Assembly (NCBI GenBank): GCA_002293275.1
Contig: DBCX01000041.1
Location: forward strand, 10,329 to 21,467
Direction of reading: 5' to 3'
DNA from: Cyanobacteria bacterium UBA947
GTDB taxonomy: Bacteria; Cyanobacteriota; Vampirovibrionia; Gastranaerophilales; Gastranaerophilaceae
Length of the DNA stretch: 11,139 nt
The notes beneath the pieces were generated by a model, which worked only from the letters and a program-made list of their open reading frames with translations, was not told the origin of the DNA and ran no database searches. Of the stretch, positions 1 to 6,792 are shown one piece after another. Made by a program: the position numbers and the translations under genes. Numbering within the stretch: position 1 is the first letter of the stretch; every line of letters starts with the position of its first letter.

Positions 1-709
1 GATCAGCCGCGTATTTTTTGTTAAACTCATCCGGCAGCTGCTGCGCAACATCTGCCAGCCCGCCTGTCTTGATAATACCTGTGTGCTCGGCAGTCACCAT
101 CCAACCTTTGACATTGTCAAGCTGTTTCCAGGGATACGCACCTTCAACGCGCTTGGTGGATTCTGTTGTGAGCTGATTAATTAACTCTTCACTTAGATTA
201 ACTTTGCTTGTCTCCGTTTCCTTACTGGTTTTCACTGCCCCGCTAATCACCGCACCCAACGTGCCGCCGATACCTGCGGGCACAAGCGTTTTTAACGTCT
301 CAACCACAGAGTTAGCGGATTTTGATGTTGCTTGTGTTATCTGCTGCCCGTTTTCTTTGATAGCATCTTGTAACACTTTAATCTGTTGTGCGCTGGTTTC
401 TTGCAAGACTTTCAATGTTTTACTCATGTTTCTGTGATTTACAATCCCTACAACAGGCACGGCTACAAGCGCCACAACACCCGCATATTTTAGCGCAACA
501 TCAAGTTTTGACGCCGGCGCCGCTGACGGAATTTGAGAAGGTACCGCTACGGGCGCAGCTTGCTGCTGCTCATCTTGCTGCAACGACTGCTCGTTAGGCT
601 GAAGCGCCGAAGGCTCCTCTTGCTGCACATTATTTTGCTGCTGCGCGGCAGACGCATACATTTGATTAAGCAGATTTCCCGAACTAAAACTCACATTGTT
701 AATTTTCAT
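1..709 (-). CDS. Glycogen/starch synthase-like protein with membrane-anchoring N-terminal extension (3' end beyond window)
   Basis: The gene is read on the minus strand from ATG at 709-707 and is still open at the window edge, giving 236 codons. An in-frame TGA 12-15 nt upstream makes this the first possible ATG. Residues 1-66 are rich in Gln, Ala and Pro. Residues 72-90 are a hydrophobic segment (ending PVVGIV, then NHR). Residues 95-140 look helical or coiled-coil, and 142-159 (Gly/Ala/Val-rich) may be a second membrane-contacting stretch. From about residue 201 the sequence matches the start of GT5 glycogen/starch synthases: MVTAEHTGIIKTGGLADV, with the ADP-glucose-binding K-x-G-G-L motif at 214-218. 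The family normally starts almost directly at this strand, so some 200 added residues are unusual. By family, it would move glucose from ADP-glucose to a glucan. The catalytic remainder is not visible, so activity is inferred. No Shine-Dalgarno precedes the ATG. Confidence 0.72.
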   Translation of the reverse strand, partial: MKINNVSFSSGNLLNQMYASAAQQQNNVQQEEPSALQPNEQSLQQDEQQQAAPVAVPSQIPSAAPASKLDVALKYAGVVALVAVPVVGIVNHRNMSKTLKVLQETSAQQIKVLQDAIKENGQQITQATSKSANSVVETLKTLVPAGIGGTLGAVISGAVKTSKETETSKVNLSEELINQLTTESTKRVEGAYPWKQLDNVKGWMVTAEHTGIIKTGGLADVAQQLPDEFNKKYAAD

Positions 710-720
710 AACAGTATGAA

Positions 721-726
721 ATCATA
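721..726 (-). promoter_or_regulatory. Possible -10 box for the glycogen synthase-like gene
   Basis: On the minus strand TATGAT lies 11 nt before the ATG at 709, within an AT-rich stretch. No good -35 is visible at the right distance and no ribosome-binding site lies between it and the ATG. If real, transcription would begin only a few bases before the start codon. This is a weak prediction. Confidence 0.3.
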
Positions 727-769
727 TAAATAATTATTTTGCTAGCGGCTAAATAAAACTTTACGTTCC

Positions 770-799
770 TTTACAATCAGTGAATATTTGTGTTATAAT
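770..799 (+). promoter_or_regulatory. Promoter of prfB operon (-35 TTTACA, extended -10 TGTTATAAT)
   Basis: TTTACA (770-775, five of six matches to TTGACA), an 18-bp spacer and a perfect TATAAT (794-799) preceded by TGT form a strong sigma-70-type promoter with an extended -10. The expected transcription start falls at about 805-807, on top of the prfB ATG at 807. The transcript would then have almost no leader. Confidence 0.7.
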
Positions 800-806
800 G
801 GGGTTT

Positions 807-1866
807 ATGCAGAATCTAAACACACTGAAAGAACATTTTTTAAGAATAAAGGAGCATCTTTGACCCGAACGGGCTAGTACAGGAGTTGGACAGGCTTGAA
901 TCTCAGACGCTTGATTGGAATAATCAGGCTGCTGTTTCGCAGCACGGCGTCCGTGTTAAAGAAATCAAAGAAACCCTTGATACGCTTGCGCGCTGGGCCT
1001 CGGTCCTTGATGACGCGCAAGCCGCTATTGAACTTGATGACGAGGATTTGACCGCTGAGAGCACCGCTGCGCTGAACAAGATGGAGCGCGAGCTTGACAG
1101 TTTTGACATCAAACAGATGTTGAGCGGCGAATACGACGATGCCGACGCGATTTTGACGGTTAACGCGGGCGCCGGCGGCACAGACGCGCAGGATTGGGCA
1201 CAAATGCTGCTGCGAATGTACACACGCTGGGCCGAGCACCGCAACTGGAAGGTTGAACTCCTTGACAAGCTTGAAGGCGATGAGGCCGGCATAAAATCAG
1301 CCACAATAAAAGTCACCGGCAAATACGCGTTCGGCTACGCCAAGGCAGAACGCGGCGTGCACAGGCTGGTGCGGATTTCACCGTTCAACGCAAACGGCAA
1401 ACGCCAGACAAGCTTTGCCTCGCTTGAGGTTTCACCAATACTTGCGGATTTTGAGCGTAAAATATCCATCCCCGACGACGAGCTTGAAGTCACCACCATG
1501 CGCTCGGGCGGCGCGGGCGGCCAAAACGTCAACAAGGTTGAAACCGCCGTGCGCATACTGCACAAGCCCACCGGTATCGTTGTAAAATGCCAGCAGGAAC
1601 GCTCCCAGCTTCAAAACAAAGAAAACGCGATGCAAATGCTCGCCTCAAAACTTATCGCAATCAAGCAGGCCGAGCACGAAAAAAAACTGGCCGAGCTAAA
1701 AGGCGAGAATTTTGATATAAATTTTGGGTCACAAATCCGCTCCTACGTTTTCCACCCGTACAAAATGGTCAAAGACCACCGCACCGGCTGCGAAGCAGGC
1801 GATGTTGACTCTGTTATGGACGGCGAACTGGACGAGTTTGTTGAGGCATATTTACGTGGGGGTTAA
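807..1866 (+). CDS. prfB: Peptide chain release factor 2 (RF2), expressed by +1 programmed frameshift
   Basis: RF2 recognises UGA and UAA stop codons in the ribosomal A site and triggers release of the finished peptide. The gene begins at ATG 807. The first 18 codons end in an in-frame TGA at 861-863. A +1 slip there (reading GAC from 862) joins the rest of the protein, giving about 352 residues, near the family's usual 365. The anticodon-like SPF tripeptide is at residues 191-193 and the catalytic GGQ at 237-239 within GAGGQNVNKVETAV. The next gene, truB, starts 11 bp before the prfB stop, so the two are translationally coupled. No Shine-Dalgarno precedes the ATG, and the predicted promoter sits directly against it. 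The 18-codon zero-frame leader is somewhat shorter than the E. coli one (25 codons). Identification is secure. Confidence 0.96.
849..864 (+). promoter_or_regulatory. RF2 programmed +1 frameshift site
   Basis: The zero-frame codons AAG GAG CAT CTT TGA followed by C reproduce the canonical prfB recoding element. It has an internal Shine-Dalgarno-like AGGAG (850-854), a 3-nt spacer, the slippery CTT (858-860), and TGA (861-863) followed by C. Spacing is the same as in E. coli (AGGGGG-TAT-CTT-TGA-C). When RF2 is scarce, TGA is read slowly and ribosomes slip +1 to make more RF2, which is autoregulation. The site is directly visible; the mechanism is established for the family. Confidence 0.95.
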
Positions 1867-3490
1867 CGGATTTATTAATTTTAATAAGCCCGCCGGTATG
1901 ACCTCCCACGATGTTGTGGCGCAAGTCCGCCGTGCGCTCAAAATCAAGCAGGTCGGCCACGCGGGCACGCTTGATCCGTTTGCCCGGGGGGTTTTGCCGC
2001 TGGCTGTCGGCAAAGCAACACGCCTGCTTGAATATCTGACCGACGACAAAGAATACATCGCAACCGTGCGATTTGGCGCGGCAACAACAACCTATGATTT
2101 GGAGGGTGAAGTGACTTCCATCTCGGATCGCACGGTCAGCGAGGACGAAATCCGCGCCGCGCTGAAAGATTTTGAGGGCGAAATTTTGCAAACCCCGCCG
2201 ATGTACTCCGCGATAAAAGTCGGCGGCAAAAAGCTCTACGAATACGCGCGAAAAGGCCAAACCGTTGAGGTCGAGCCCCGCCGCGTCACGGTGCACGAGA
2301 TTGAATTTCTTCCGCCCGACCGAATCCGCATCGCCTGCTCAAAAGGCACCTACATCCGCTCAATCGCGCATGATCTTGGCCAAAAACTCGGCGTCGGCGC
2401 GCACTTGACCAACCTTGTGCGCACAAAATCCGGCCCGTTCAAATTAGAAGACACCGGTGAAAAACTAATCAATCCGCTTGATGTACTGACCTTGCAACAG
2501 CACGAAATCACTGATGCGGAGCTGGACAAAGTCCGGCACGGCCAGCCGCTGACCCCTTTGTTAAATAATGGTTACAAAGAAGACGAACATGTTATTTTGT
2601 CATATAATAATAACGTGGCGGCGATGGCCGCTGCAAAAGAGGATAAGCTATTGGTTAAAAAAGTTCTTTTAAGTCTTATACTGCTGGTGATGCCGGTTTC
2701 ATTCACCCCTGCTGCCGATTGTGAGTTCGCCTGCGTAAAACCCTACGATATGTGCAACAAAGCAGGCCGCATGGTCACGAGCGCAACGGGCGTTAACCTT
2801 GCTACCCAGGCCGTTGCCGGAAAAATTGCCAAAAGACTTGTCAAAGACGCCGCAACATCAGGTGCCGTCAAGGTTAAGCTAAAATCGTTCAGCCCTATGG
2901 ATTTGGCAGCCGGCAGGTTTAAATCGTTTGAGCTCACCGGCAAAGATTTCAGCGCCGAGGGGATTTACCTGACCGCGTTGAACATAAAAACCCTGTGTAA
3001 TTTCAACTACGCCGTCCCGACAAGCGATTCCGTCGTTTTTAAAGAAGATTTTCCGCTGGCATTCAATGTCGCACTCTCGGAAGATGACCTCAACAAAACA
3101 ATGCACTCAAACGGCTACGACAAGCTGATTGAAAGCCTGAACAGCACCGGTGTGTTCAAAATCCTTGACACACAGGTAAAAATCAAAAACGACCGGTTCG
3201 TGTTTATCACAAAAACCGTTGTTCCGTTCGTCAAGAGGCCGCAAGAGATGGTGTTCTCGTCCGATTTGACCGTCAAAAACGGCGATATAAAATTTACTGA
3301 CACCAAGATAATCAACAGCGCGATGACGCTGGATTTGAGCAAGGCAGCCTTCGCGCTTAATCTGCTCAACCCGCTTAATTACTCGCTGCGGATTTTGGAA
3401 GATAAAAATGCAAAAATGAAGCTTGAAGAGGTCCACATAGAAGATAACAAAATTTTTGCACAGGGTACAATCGTAATCCAAAAGGGGTAA
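1856..3490 (+). CDS. truB: tRNA pseudouridine(55) synthase TruB, in-frame with a downstream DUF2993 domain
   Basis: Residues 1-265 are TruB, which makes pseudouridine 55 in the T-loop of tRNAs. The start is GTG 1856, with GAGG (1843-1846) 9 nt upstream, overlapping the prfB end by 11 bp. It gives MGVNGFINFNKPAGMTSHDV, the usual TruB N-terminus. The catalytic Asp is D40 in GHAGTLDPFARG. Further family motifs are PPMYSAIKVGGKKLYEYAR, KGTYIRSIAHDLG and LTNLVRTKSGPF. The TruB tail (KEDKLLVKKVL) looks like a normal C-terminus, but no stop codon follows. The frame continues through a hydrophobic signal-like segment (about 270-283) into a DUF2993 domain, 544 residues in total. Either this is a true fusion, which would tether TruB to the membrane, or two products arise, with the second starting inside (see 2651-3490). 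A lost stop codon or a sequence error is also possible. The TruB part is certain; the boundary is not. Confidence 0.9.
   Translation: MGVNGFINFNKPAGMTSHDVVAQVRRALKIKQVGHAGTLDPFARGVLPLAVGKATRLLEYLTDDKEYIATVRFGAATTTYDLEGEVTSISDRTVSEDEIRAALKDFEGEILQTPPMYSAIKVGGKKLYEYARKGQTVEVEPRRVTVHEIEFLPPDRIRIACSKGTYIRSIAHDLGQKLGVGAHLTNLVRTKSGPFKLEDTGEKLINPLDVLTLQQHEITDAELDKVRHGQPLTPLLNNGYKEDEHVILSYNNNVAAMAAAKEDKLLVKKVLLSLILLVMPVSFTPAADCEFACVKPYDMCNKAGRMVTSATGVNLATQAVAGKIAKRLVKDAATSGAVKVKLKSFSPMDLAAGRFKSFELTGKDFSAEGIYLTALNIKTLCNFNYAVPTSDSVVFKEDFPLAFNVALSEDDLNKTMHSNGYDKLIESLNSTGVFKILDTQVKIKNDRFVFITKTVVPFVKRPQEMVFSSDLTVKNGDIKFTDTKIINSAMTLDLSKAAFALNLLNPLNYSLRILEDKNAKMKLEEVHIEDNKIFAQGTIVIQKG
2651..3490 (+). CDS. 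LmeA/DUF2993-family exported protein, probable internal start within the truB frame
   Basis: A TTG at 2651 has GAGG (2639-2642) 8 nt upstream, so it can serve as an independent start in the truB frame, giving 279 residues. The product begins with a typical signal peptide: a KK-containing basic n-region, then VLLSLILLVMPV, with likely cleavage near SFTPAA before DC. The mature part (CNKAGRMV, VKVKLKSFSPMDLAAGRFKS, a beta-rich pattern) resembles the DUF2993/LmeA family. In mycobacteria LmeA is a lipid-binding periplasmic protein acting in lipomannan synthesis; DUF2993 proteins are also common in cyanobacteria. I infer lipid binding in the envelope here, with no precise substrate. The gene ends 5 bp before the GerMN gene. 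The signal peptide makes internal initiation more plausible to me than a 544-residue fusion, but both fit the DNA. Confidence 0.68.
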   Translation: MVKKVLLSLILLVMPVSFTPAADCEFACVKPYDMCNKAGRMVTSATGVNLATQAVAGKIAKRLVKDAATSGAVKVKLKSFSPMDLAAGRFKSFELTGKDFSAEGIYLTALNIKTLCNFNYAVPTSDSVVFKEDFPLAFNVALSEDDLNKTMHSNGYDKLIESLNSTGVFKILDTQVKIKNDRFVFITKTVVPFVKRPQEMVFSSDLTVKNGDIKFTDTKIINSAMTLDLSKAAFALNLLNPLNYSLRILEDKNAKMKLEEVHIEDNKIFAQGTIVIQKG

Positions 3491-3495
3491 AAAAA

Positions 3496-4092
3496 ATGAA
3501 AGACAGCGAAAAAACATTTTTAGGCATAATAGCGGTACTGATGATATTTGTCTGCGCGGTTGTCGCAGCCAGAATGTTTGGCGAAGGCCCGCGCCAGGTT
3601 AACATCAAACCACCCGATCCCGCGCAGGAAGAAATCCAAACCGACCCGACGCAGGATATCTCAATGAAGGTTTACGCCAACATATTCTTTATCGGCCAAA
3701 ACGAGAGCCGCGAGGAGGTTTACCGCGCGGTGAAACGTGAATATAACGAGGCAACCGACGGCCCTAAAATAAAATTCGCCATCCTCTCACTCGTTGCCGG
3801 CCCGAAATCCAACGAAAAATCACGCGGCGTCTATTCCGAAATCCCGTCATCCACAAGAGTAATCGCCGTCACCGAGCAAGATGACCGCGTTATCATTGAT
3901 TTGAGCCAGAGCTTTGAGGCCGGCGGCGGCACAGACAGCCTCTACAAGCGGCTCTATCAGGTCATAAAAACCGCAACAAATAACACCGATCTGCCCGTCT
4001 ACCTTTATATTAACGGCAAAAAAGCCGATGTAATCGGCGGCGAGGGTATCATGCTCACGCAGCCGTTAGGCGACAACTCGCTTGGAAACTAG
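3496..4092 (+). CDS. Membrane-anchored GerMN-domain protein
   Basis: This is a 198-residue protein starting at ATG 3496, with GGGG (3484-3487) just upstream overlapping the end of the preceding gene. Residues 8-27 form an uncleaved signal anchor (FLGIIAVLMIFVCAVVAARM). A Pro/Asp-rich linker (35-55) follows, then a GerMN domain at about 57-190. The domain signature is clear: AILSLVAGPKSNEKSRGVYS, then EIPSSTRVIAV, then RVIIDLSQSFEAGGG. GerMN was named from Bacillus spore-germination protein GerM, but it occurs widely in non-spore-formers as an envelope or peptidoglycan-associated domain. No other sporulation gene is here, so I infer an envelope role. Cotranscription with the DUF2993 gene (5-bp gap) fits this. 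The N-in anchor leaves the domain outside the inner membrane. Confidence 0.8.
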   Translation: MKDSEKTFLGIIAVLMIFVCAVVAARMFGEGPRQVNIKPPDPAQEEIQTDPTQDISMKVYANIFFIGQNESREEVYRAVKREYNEATDGPKIKFAILSLVAGPKSNEKSRGVYSEIPSSTRVIAVTEQDDRVIIDLSQSFEAGGGTDSLYKRLYQVIKTATNNTDLPVYLYINGKKADVIGGEGIMLTQPLGDNSLGN

Positions 4093-4102
4093 GAGGCGGC
4101 AA

Positions 4103-4342
4103 ATGGGACAAGGGGCTCAAGTGAAAGACGTTGACTACTACTTAAATCTAAACTGGACGCTGATTGAAGGCGAGGATGTCGGCTTTGAGGGCAAACCGTA
4201 CCATTATATTATGATAGAAGAAATTCCGAGCTTTTGTTTTTGCGCGCCGACAATTGAGCGCGCCCGCGAGCGCTACAAGGAACAGCTGCGATTGAATCTC
4301 ACCGTCATGCTTGAACTCGGCGACGAGATTGTTGAGCCTTGA
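4103..4342 (+). CDS. Small HicB-like (UPF0150 fold) protein without a HicA partner
   Basis: The frame opens upstream at 4082, but AGGAGG (4091-4096), 6 nt before ATG 4103, decides the start and gives 79 residues. The pattern DYYLNLNWTLIEGED, then YHYIMIEEIPSFCFCAPTIE, an alpha helix with ERARERYKEQL, and the final LGDEIVEP matches the HicB/UPF0150 partial RNase H fold (compare Y-x-A-x-I-P-E-L-P and G-x-x-I-x-x-P). HicB proteins are usually antitoxins paired with the small RNase HicA. No HicA-like ORF with a dsRBD-like fold is next to it, and there is no C-terminal DNA-binding domain. A housekeeping or orphan role in this translation/envelope operon is therefore more likely than a toxin-antitoxin pair. 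Its function is unknown. Confidence 0.65.
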   Translation: MGQGAQVKDVDYYLNLNWTLIEGEDVGFEGKPYHYIMIEEIPSFCFCAPTIERARERYKEQLRLNLTVMLELGDEIVEP

Positions 4343-4358
4343 TTTTTTGTGATATAAT
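4332..4358 (+). promoter_or_regulatory. Extended -10 promoter of the helicase gene
   Basis: TGA-TATAAT (4350-4358) is a perfect -10 with the TGn extension, 8 nt before the helicase ATG at 4367. TTGAGC (4332-4337) is a weak -35 at a short 15-bp spacing. The transcript would start at or within a few bases of the ATG, and there is no Shine-Dalgarno. The layout matches the prfB promoter. Confidence 0.55.
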
Positions 4359-4366
4359 ATAATCAG

Positions 4367-6670
4367 ATGGAACAAGAACAAACAAAATACGATTTCCCCT
4401 TTGAACTGGATGATTTTCAAAAAGAAGCTTGCAGCCTGATAGATGAAGGCAAGAGCGTTGTACTGTGCGCGCCAACCGGCGCCGGCAAAACAGTCATCGC
4501 ACAGCACGCAATCCACCGCGCAATCGAGCAAGGCCACCGGATTTTTTACACAACGCCCTTGAAGGCGCTCTCCAACCAGAAGTTCTACGATTTTGGCGCA
4601 AAATACGGCACCGAGCGCGTCGGGCTTTTGACAGGCGATACTAGCGTCAACCGCGGCGCACAAATCGTTGTCATGACAACCGAGGTTTTTCGCAACATGC
4701 TCTACGGTACAAACTTTGGCGCGGTCGCCGATAACCTTAAAGATGTCAAATACGTTGTTTTAGACGAAGTTCACTACATGAACGACGAGCAGCGCGGCAC
4801 TGTTTGGGAAGAAAGTATAATCTATTGTCCGACAAACGTCCAAATCATCGCGCTTTCCGCGACTGTTGCAAACGCGGATGAGCTTACCGACTGGATTAAC
4901 ACGGTCCACTCGCGCACCGAGCTTGTGAATACCGACTTTCGGCCGGTGCCCCTGCGATTCCACTACTACGACAGCTCACAACCTGACAAGCTTCTGCCGC
5001 TCTTAACGCCGTCGGGCCAGCTCAACACAAAAATCCGCGCCGAAAAGCATGTCCCCTTCCGCCAGCGTACAAAACAGGTGAGTCCGGTCAAAAACGTTGT
5101 CCGAAACCTTGCCGCGGCCGATATGCTGCCTGCAATCTATTTTACTTTTTCACGTAAAAAATGCGACGAAAATATGGAGCGCTGCGCGTCAATGGAGCTT
5201 GTGACGCCCGCCGAGCGCGAGCAAATCCGCCAATTTGTGGACGAATTTATCGCCGAAAACTACCACCTCTACGGCAACAAACACATTGAATACCTGCTGC
5301 AAGGCGTCGCATCGCACCACGCAGGGCTTTTGCCGGCCTGGAAAAACCTTGTTGAGCAGCTGTTCCAGCGCGGATTGATAAAAGTTATTTTTGCGACCGA
5401 AACGCTCGCCGCCGGCATCAATATGCCCGCGCGCTCAACCGTTATAAGCTCCACCAGCAAACGCGGCGACAACGGTCACCGGATGCTGACCGCAAACGAG
5501 TTTTTACAAATGTCAGGCCGCGCAGGCCGCCGGGGCATGGACGAAATCGGCTACGTGACGGTCGTCGGGACGAATTTTCAATCACCTGAGGAAGTCGCAG
5601 AACTTGTCCTGAGCAGCGCAAACCCGCTTGAAAGCCGCTTCTCACCAAGCTACTCAATGGTCTTGAACCTTTTGCAGCGCTTTTCACTGGACGAAGCGCA
5701 AGAACTTATCAAAAAAAGTTTTGGGTATTTTTCAACAGGTTCACGCTTTGCACCGTTTTTAAAAGCGCTTGACGATGAGGAAAAACTCATCCGCGAACGC
5801 GAGTTTGTCTGCCAATGGGGATTGGGCGACGATGAAATGCTCAACTACGACAAGCTGCGCAGCCAATATGTCCAAGACCGCCAGACATTCAAAAAAATAC
5901 TTAAACAAGAACGCGCCAAAAACCGGCCGCTAACCCCTGAAACAATCGCGTTTGGCGAAGAGAACAAAAAAATGCTTGCCAAGATGCAGTCTTGCCCGTG
6001 CGATCGGTGCAAGGTTTACAAAAAACACGCACATTCGCTGGAAGTTATTGAGCGCGCAATCGCGCGCAAAAAACGCGTTGAAAAAGAAATCGAGCACCAG
6101 CGTGATGTTTTTTGGAACGAGTTTCTCGCACACCGTGCGGTTTTGACCGATGCCGGATATTTAAAAGACGATTACCCGACCGATCGCGGGATAACAACCT
6201 CGCAAATCCGAAGCGAAAACGAATTTTTTATCGCGGAAATTATTTTCTCCGGCGTGCTGGAAGATTTGACACCCGCACAGCTTGCGTCCGTCATTTGCGC
6301 TGTGACCACGGAGGATTCGCGAATTGAGATGCCGTTTATGCCAATCGGGGAAAAGGTTCGCAAGGCCGTTAACCAAATCCGCAACATCCGCCGCAGGGTT
6401 GAAAAACTGCAAAATAGCTACAAACTTGACGATGCGATGTATATAAATCTTTATTTTTCATCACTGATTGAACTTTGGGTTGAGGGCGCCGACTGGGAAA
6501 CAATCACCGGCGAGCTTGAAATCGGCGAGGGCGATATTGTGCGCTCGTTTAAGCGTGTGGTTGATGTGCTGCGCCAGCTTACAACAATCTCAAATGTGCC
6601 CGACGCAATTGTTTTTACCGCACGCGAGGCGATTACAAAAATTCTGCGCGAACCTGTTAACGCCGACTAA
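4367..6670 (+). CDS. Ski2-like DEVH-box RNA helicase with C-terminal DSHCT-like domain
   Basis: This 767-residue superfamily 2 ATPase is presumed to unwind structured RNA for processing or decay. Visible motifs are the Q-like motif near DDFQKEAC (15-22), Walker A APTGAGKT (35-42), motif Ia TTPLKALSNQK (62-72), motif II DEVH (133-136), motif III SAT (164-166), motif V TLAAGINMPAR (346-356) and motif VI QMSGRAGRRGMDEIG (381-395). The DEVH box and the AGINMPAR motif place it with Ski2/Mtr4/HelY. Residues about 590-767 resemble the DSHCT/arch-like C-terminus. Ski2-type enzymes are typical of eukaryotes and archaea but also occur in actinobacteria and cyanobacteria. A cysteine cluster C543-P-C545-x2-C548-x5-H554 may bind a metal. 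It starts 24 bp after the HicB-like gene, without a Shine-Dalgarno but with its own -10 box. The substrate RNA is unknown. Confidence 0.9.
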   Translation: MEQEQTKYDFPFELDDFQKEACSLIDEGKSVVLCAPTGAGKTVIAQHAIHRAIEQGHRIFYTTPLKALSNQKFYDFGAKYGTERVGLLTGDTSVNRGAQIVVMTTEVFRNMLYGTNFGAVADNLKDVKYVVLDEVHYMNDEQRGTVWEESIIYCPTNVQIIALSATVANADELTDWINTVHSRTELVNTDFRPVPLRFHYYDSSQPDKLLPLLTPSGQLNTKIRAEKHVPFRQRTKQVSPVKNVVRNLAAADMLPAIYFTFSRKKCDENMERCASMELVTPAEREQIRQFVDEFIAENYHLYGNKHIEYLLQGVASHHAGLLPAWKNLVEQLFQRGLIKVIFATETLAAGINMPARSTVISSTSKRGDNGHRMLTANEFLQMSGRAGRRGMDEIGYVTVVGTNFQSPEEVAELVLSSANPLESRFSPSYSMVLNLLQRFSLDEAQELIKKSFGYFSTGSRFAPFLKALDDEEKLIREREFVCQWGLGDDEMLNYDKLRSQYVQDRQTFKKILKQERAKNRPLTPETIAFGEENKKMLAKMQSCPCDRCKVYKKHAHSLEVIERAIARKKRVEKEIEHQRDVFWNEFLAHRAVLTDAGYLKDDYPTDRGITTSQIRSENEFFIAEIIFSGVLEDLTPAQLASVICAVTTEDSRIEMPFMPIGEKVRKAVNQIRNIRRRVEKLQNSYKLDDAMYINLYFSSLIELWVEGADWETITGELEIGEGDIVRSFKRVVDVLRQLTTISNVPDAIVFTAREAITKILREPVNAD

Positions 6671-6676
6671 CCGGCC

Positions 6677-6717
6677 AAGCCGGATTCTGATTTGGACTCT
6701 TTGTGATATGCCGGCTT
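6677..6717. repeat. Inverted repeat AAGCCGG...CCGGCTT after the helicase gene
   Basis: A perfect 7-bp inverted repeat (6677-6683 and 6711-6717) has a 27-nt loop and sits a few bases past the helicase stop. It lacks a following T run, so it is not a canonical intrinsic terminator. It could slow 3' decay or mark a processing site, or be chance. The remainder of the 6671-6792 gap holds only the next gene's promoter and ribosome-binding site. Confidence 0.3.
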
Positions 6718-6763
6718 ACCCGCGCAGATTTCATACAAACAGATGAGAACAAGCCCTAAAACC

Positions 6764-6772
6764 TGATATAAA
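6764..6772 (+). promoter_or_regulatory. Extended -10 (TGATATAAA) of the lytic transglycosylase gene
   Basis: TGA-TATAAA lies 20 nt before ATG 6793, with no clear -35. The predicted start near 6779 leaves a leader of about 14 nt that just contains the Shine-Dalgarno GGGAGGG (6782-6788). Confidence 0.45.
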
Positions 6773-6792
6773 ATATAGTCAGGGAGGGAATT

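Noticed and set aside
886..888. TTG as the prfB start codon
   Set aside because: The frameshift element and the 18-codon leader from ATG 807 explain the N-terminus better, and the TTG start would delete conserved RF2 residues.
874..1322. Long minus-strand ORFs inside prfB
   Set aside because: They lie wholly within the well-supported prfB coding region and show no ribosome-binding site or recognisable motifs.
2603..2608. TATAAT within truB as an internal promoter for the DUF2993 gene
   Set aside because: It lacks a TGn extension and any -35 match, and lies in an AT-rich coding patch; chance is as likely.
4103..4366. HicAB toxin-antitoxin module
   Set aside because: Only the HicB-like half is present; neither neighbour is a short HicA-type ORF.
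6671..6720. tRNA gene or intrinsic terminator after the helicase
   Set aside because: The GCCGG arms suggested a stem, but there is no T-loop consensus, no cloverleaf and no following T run.
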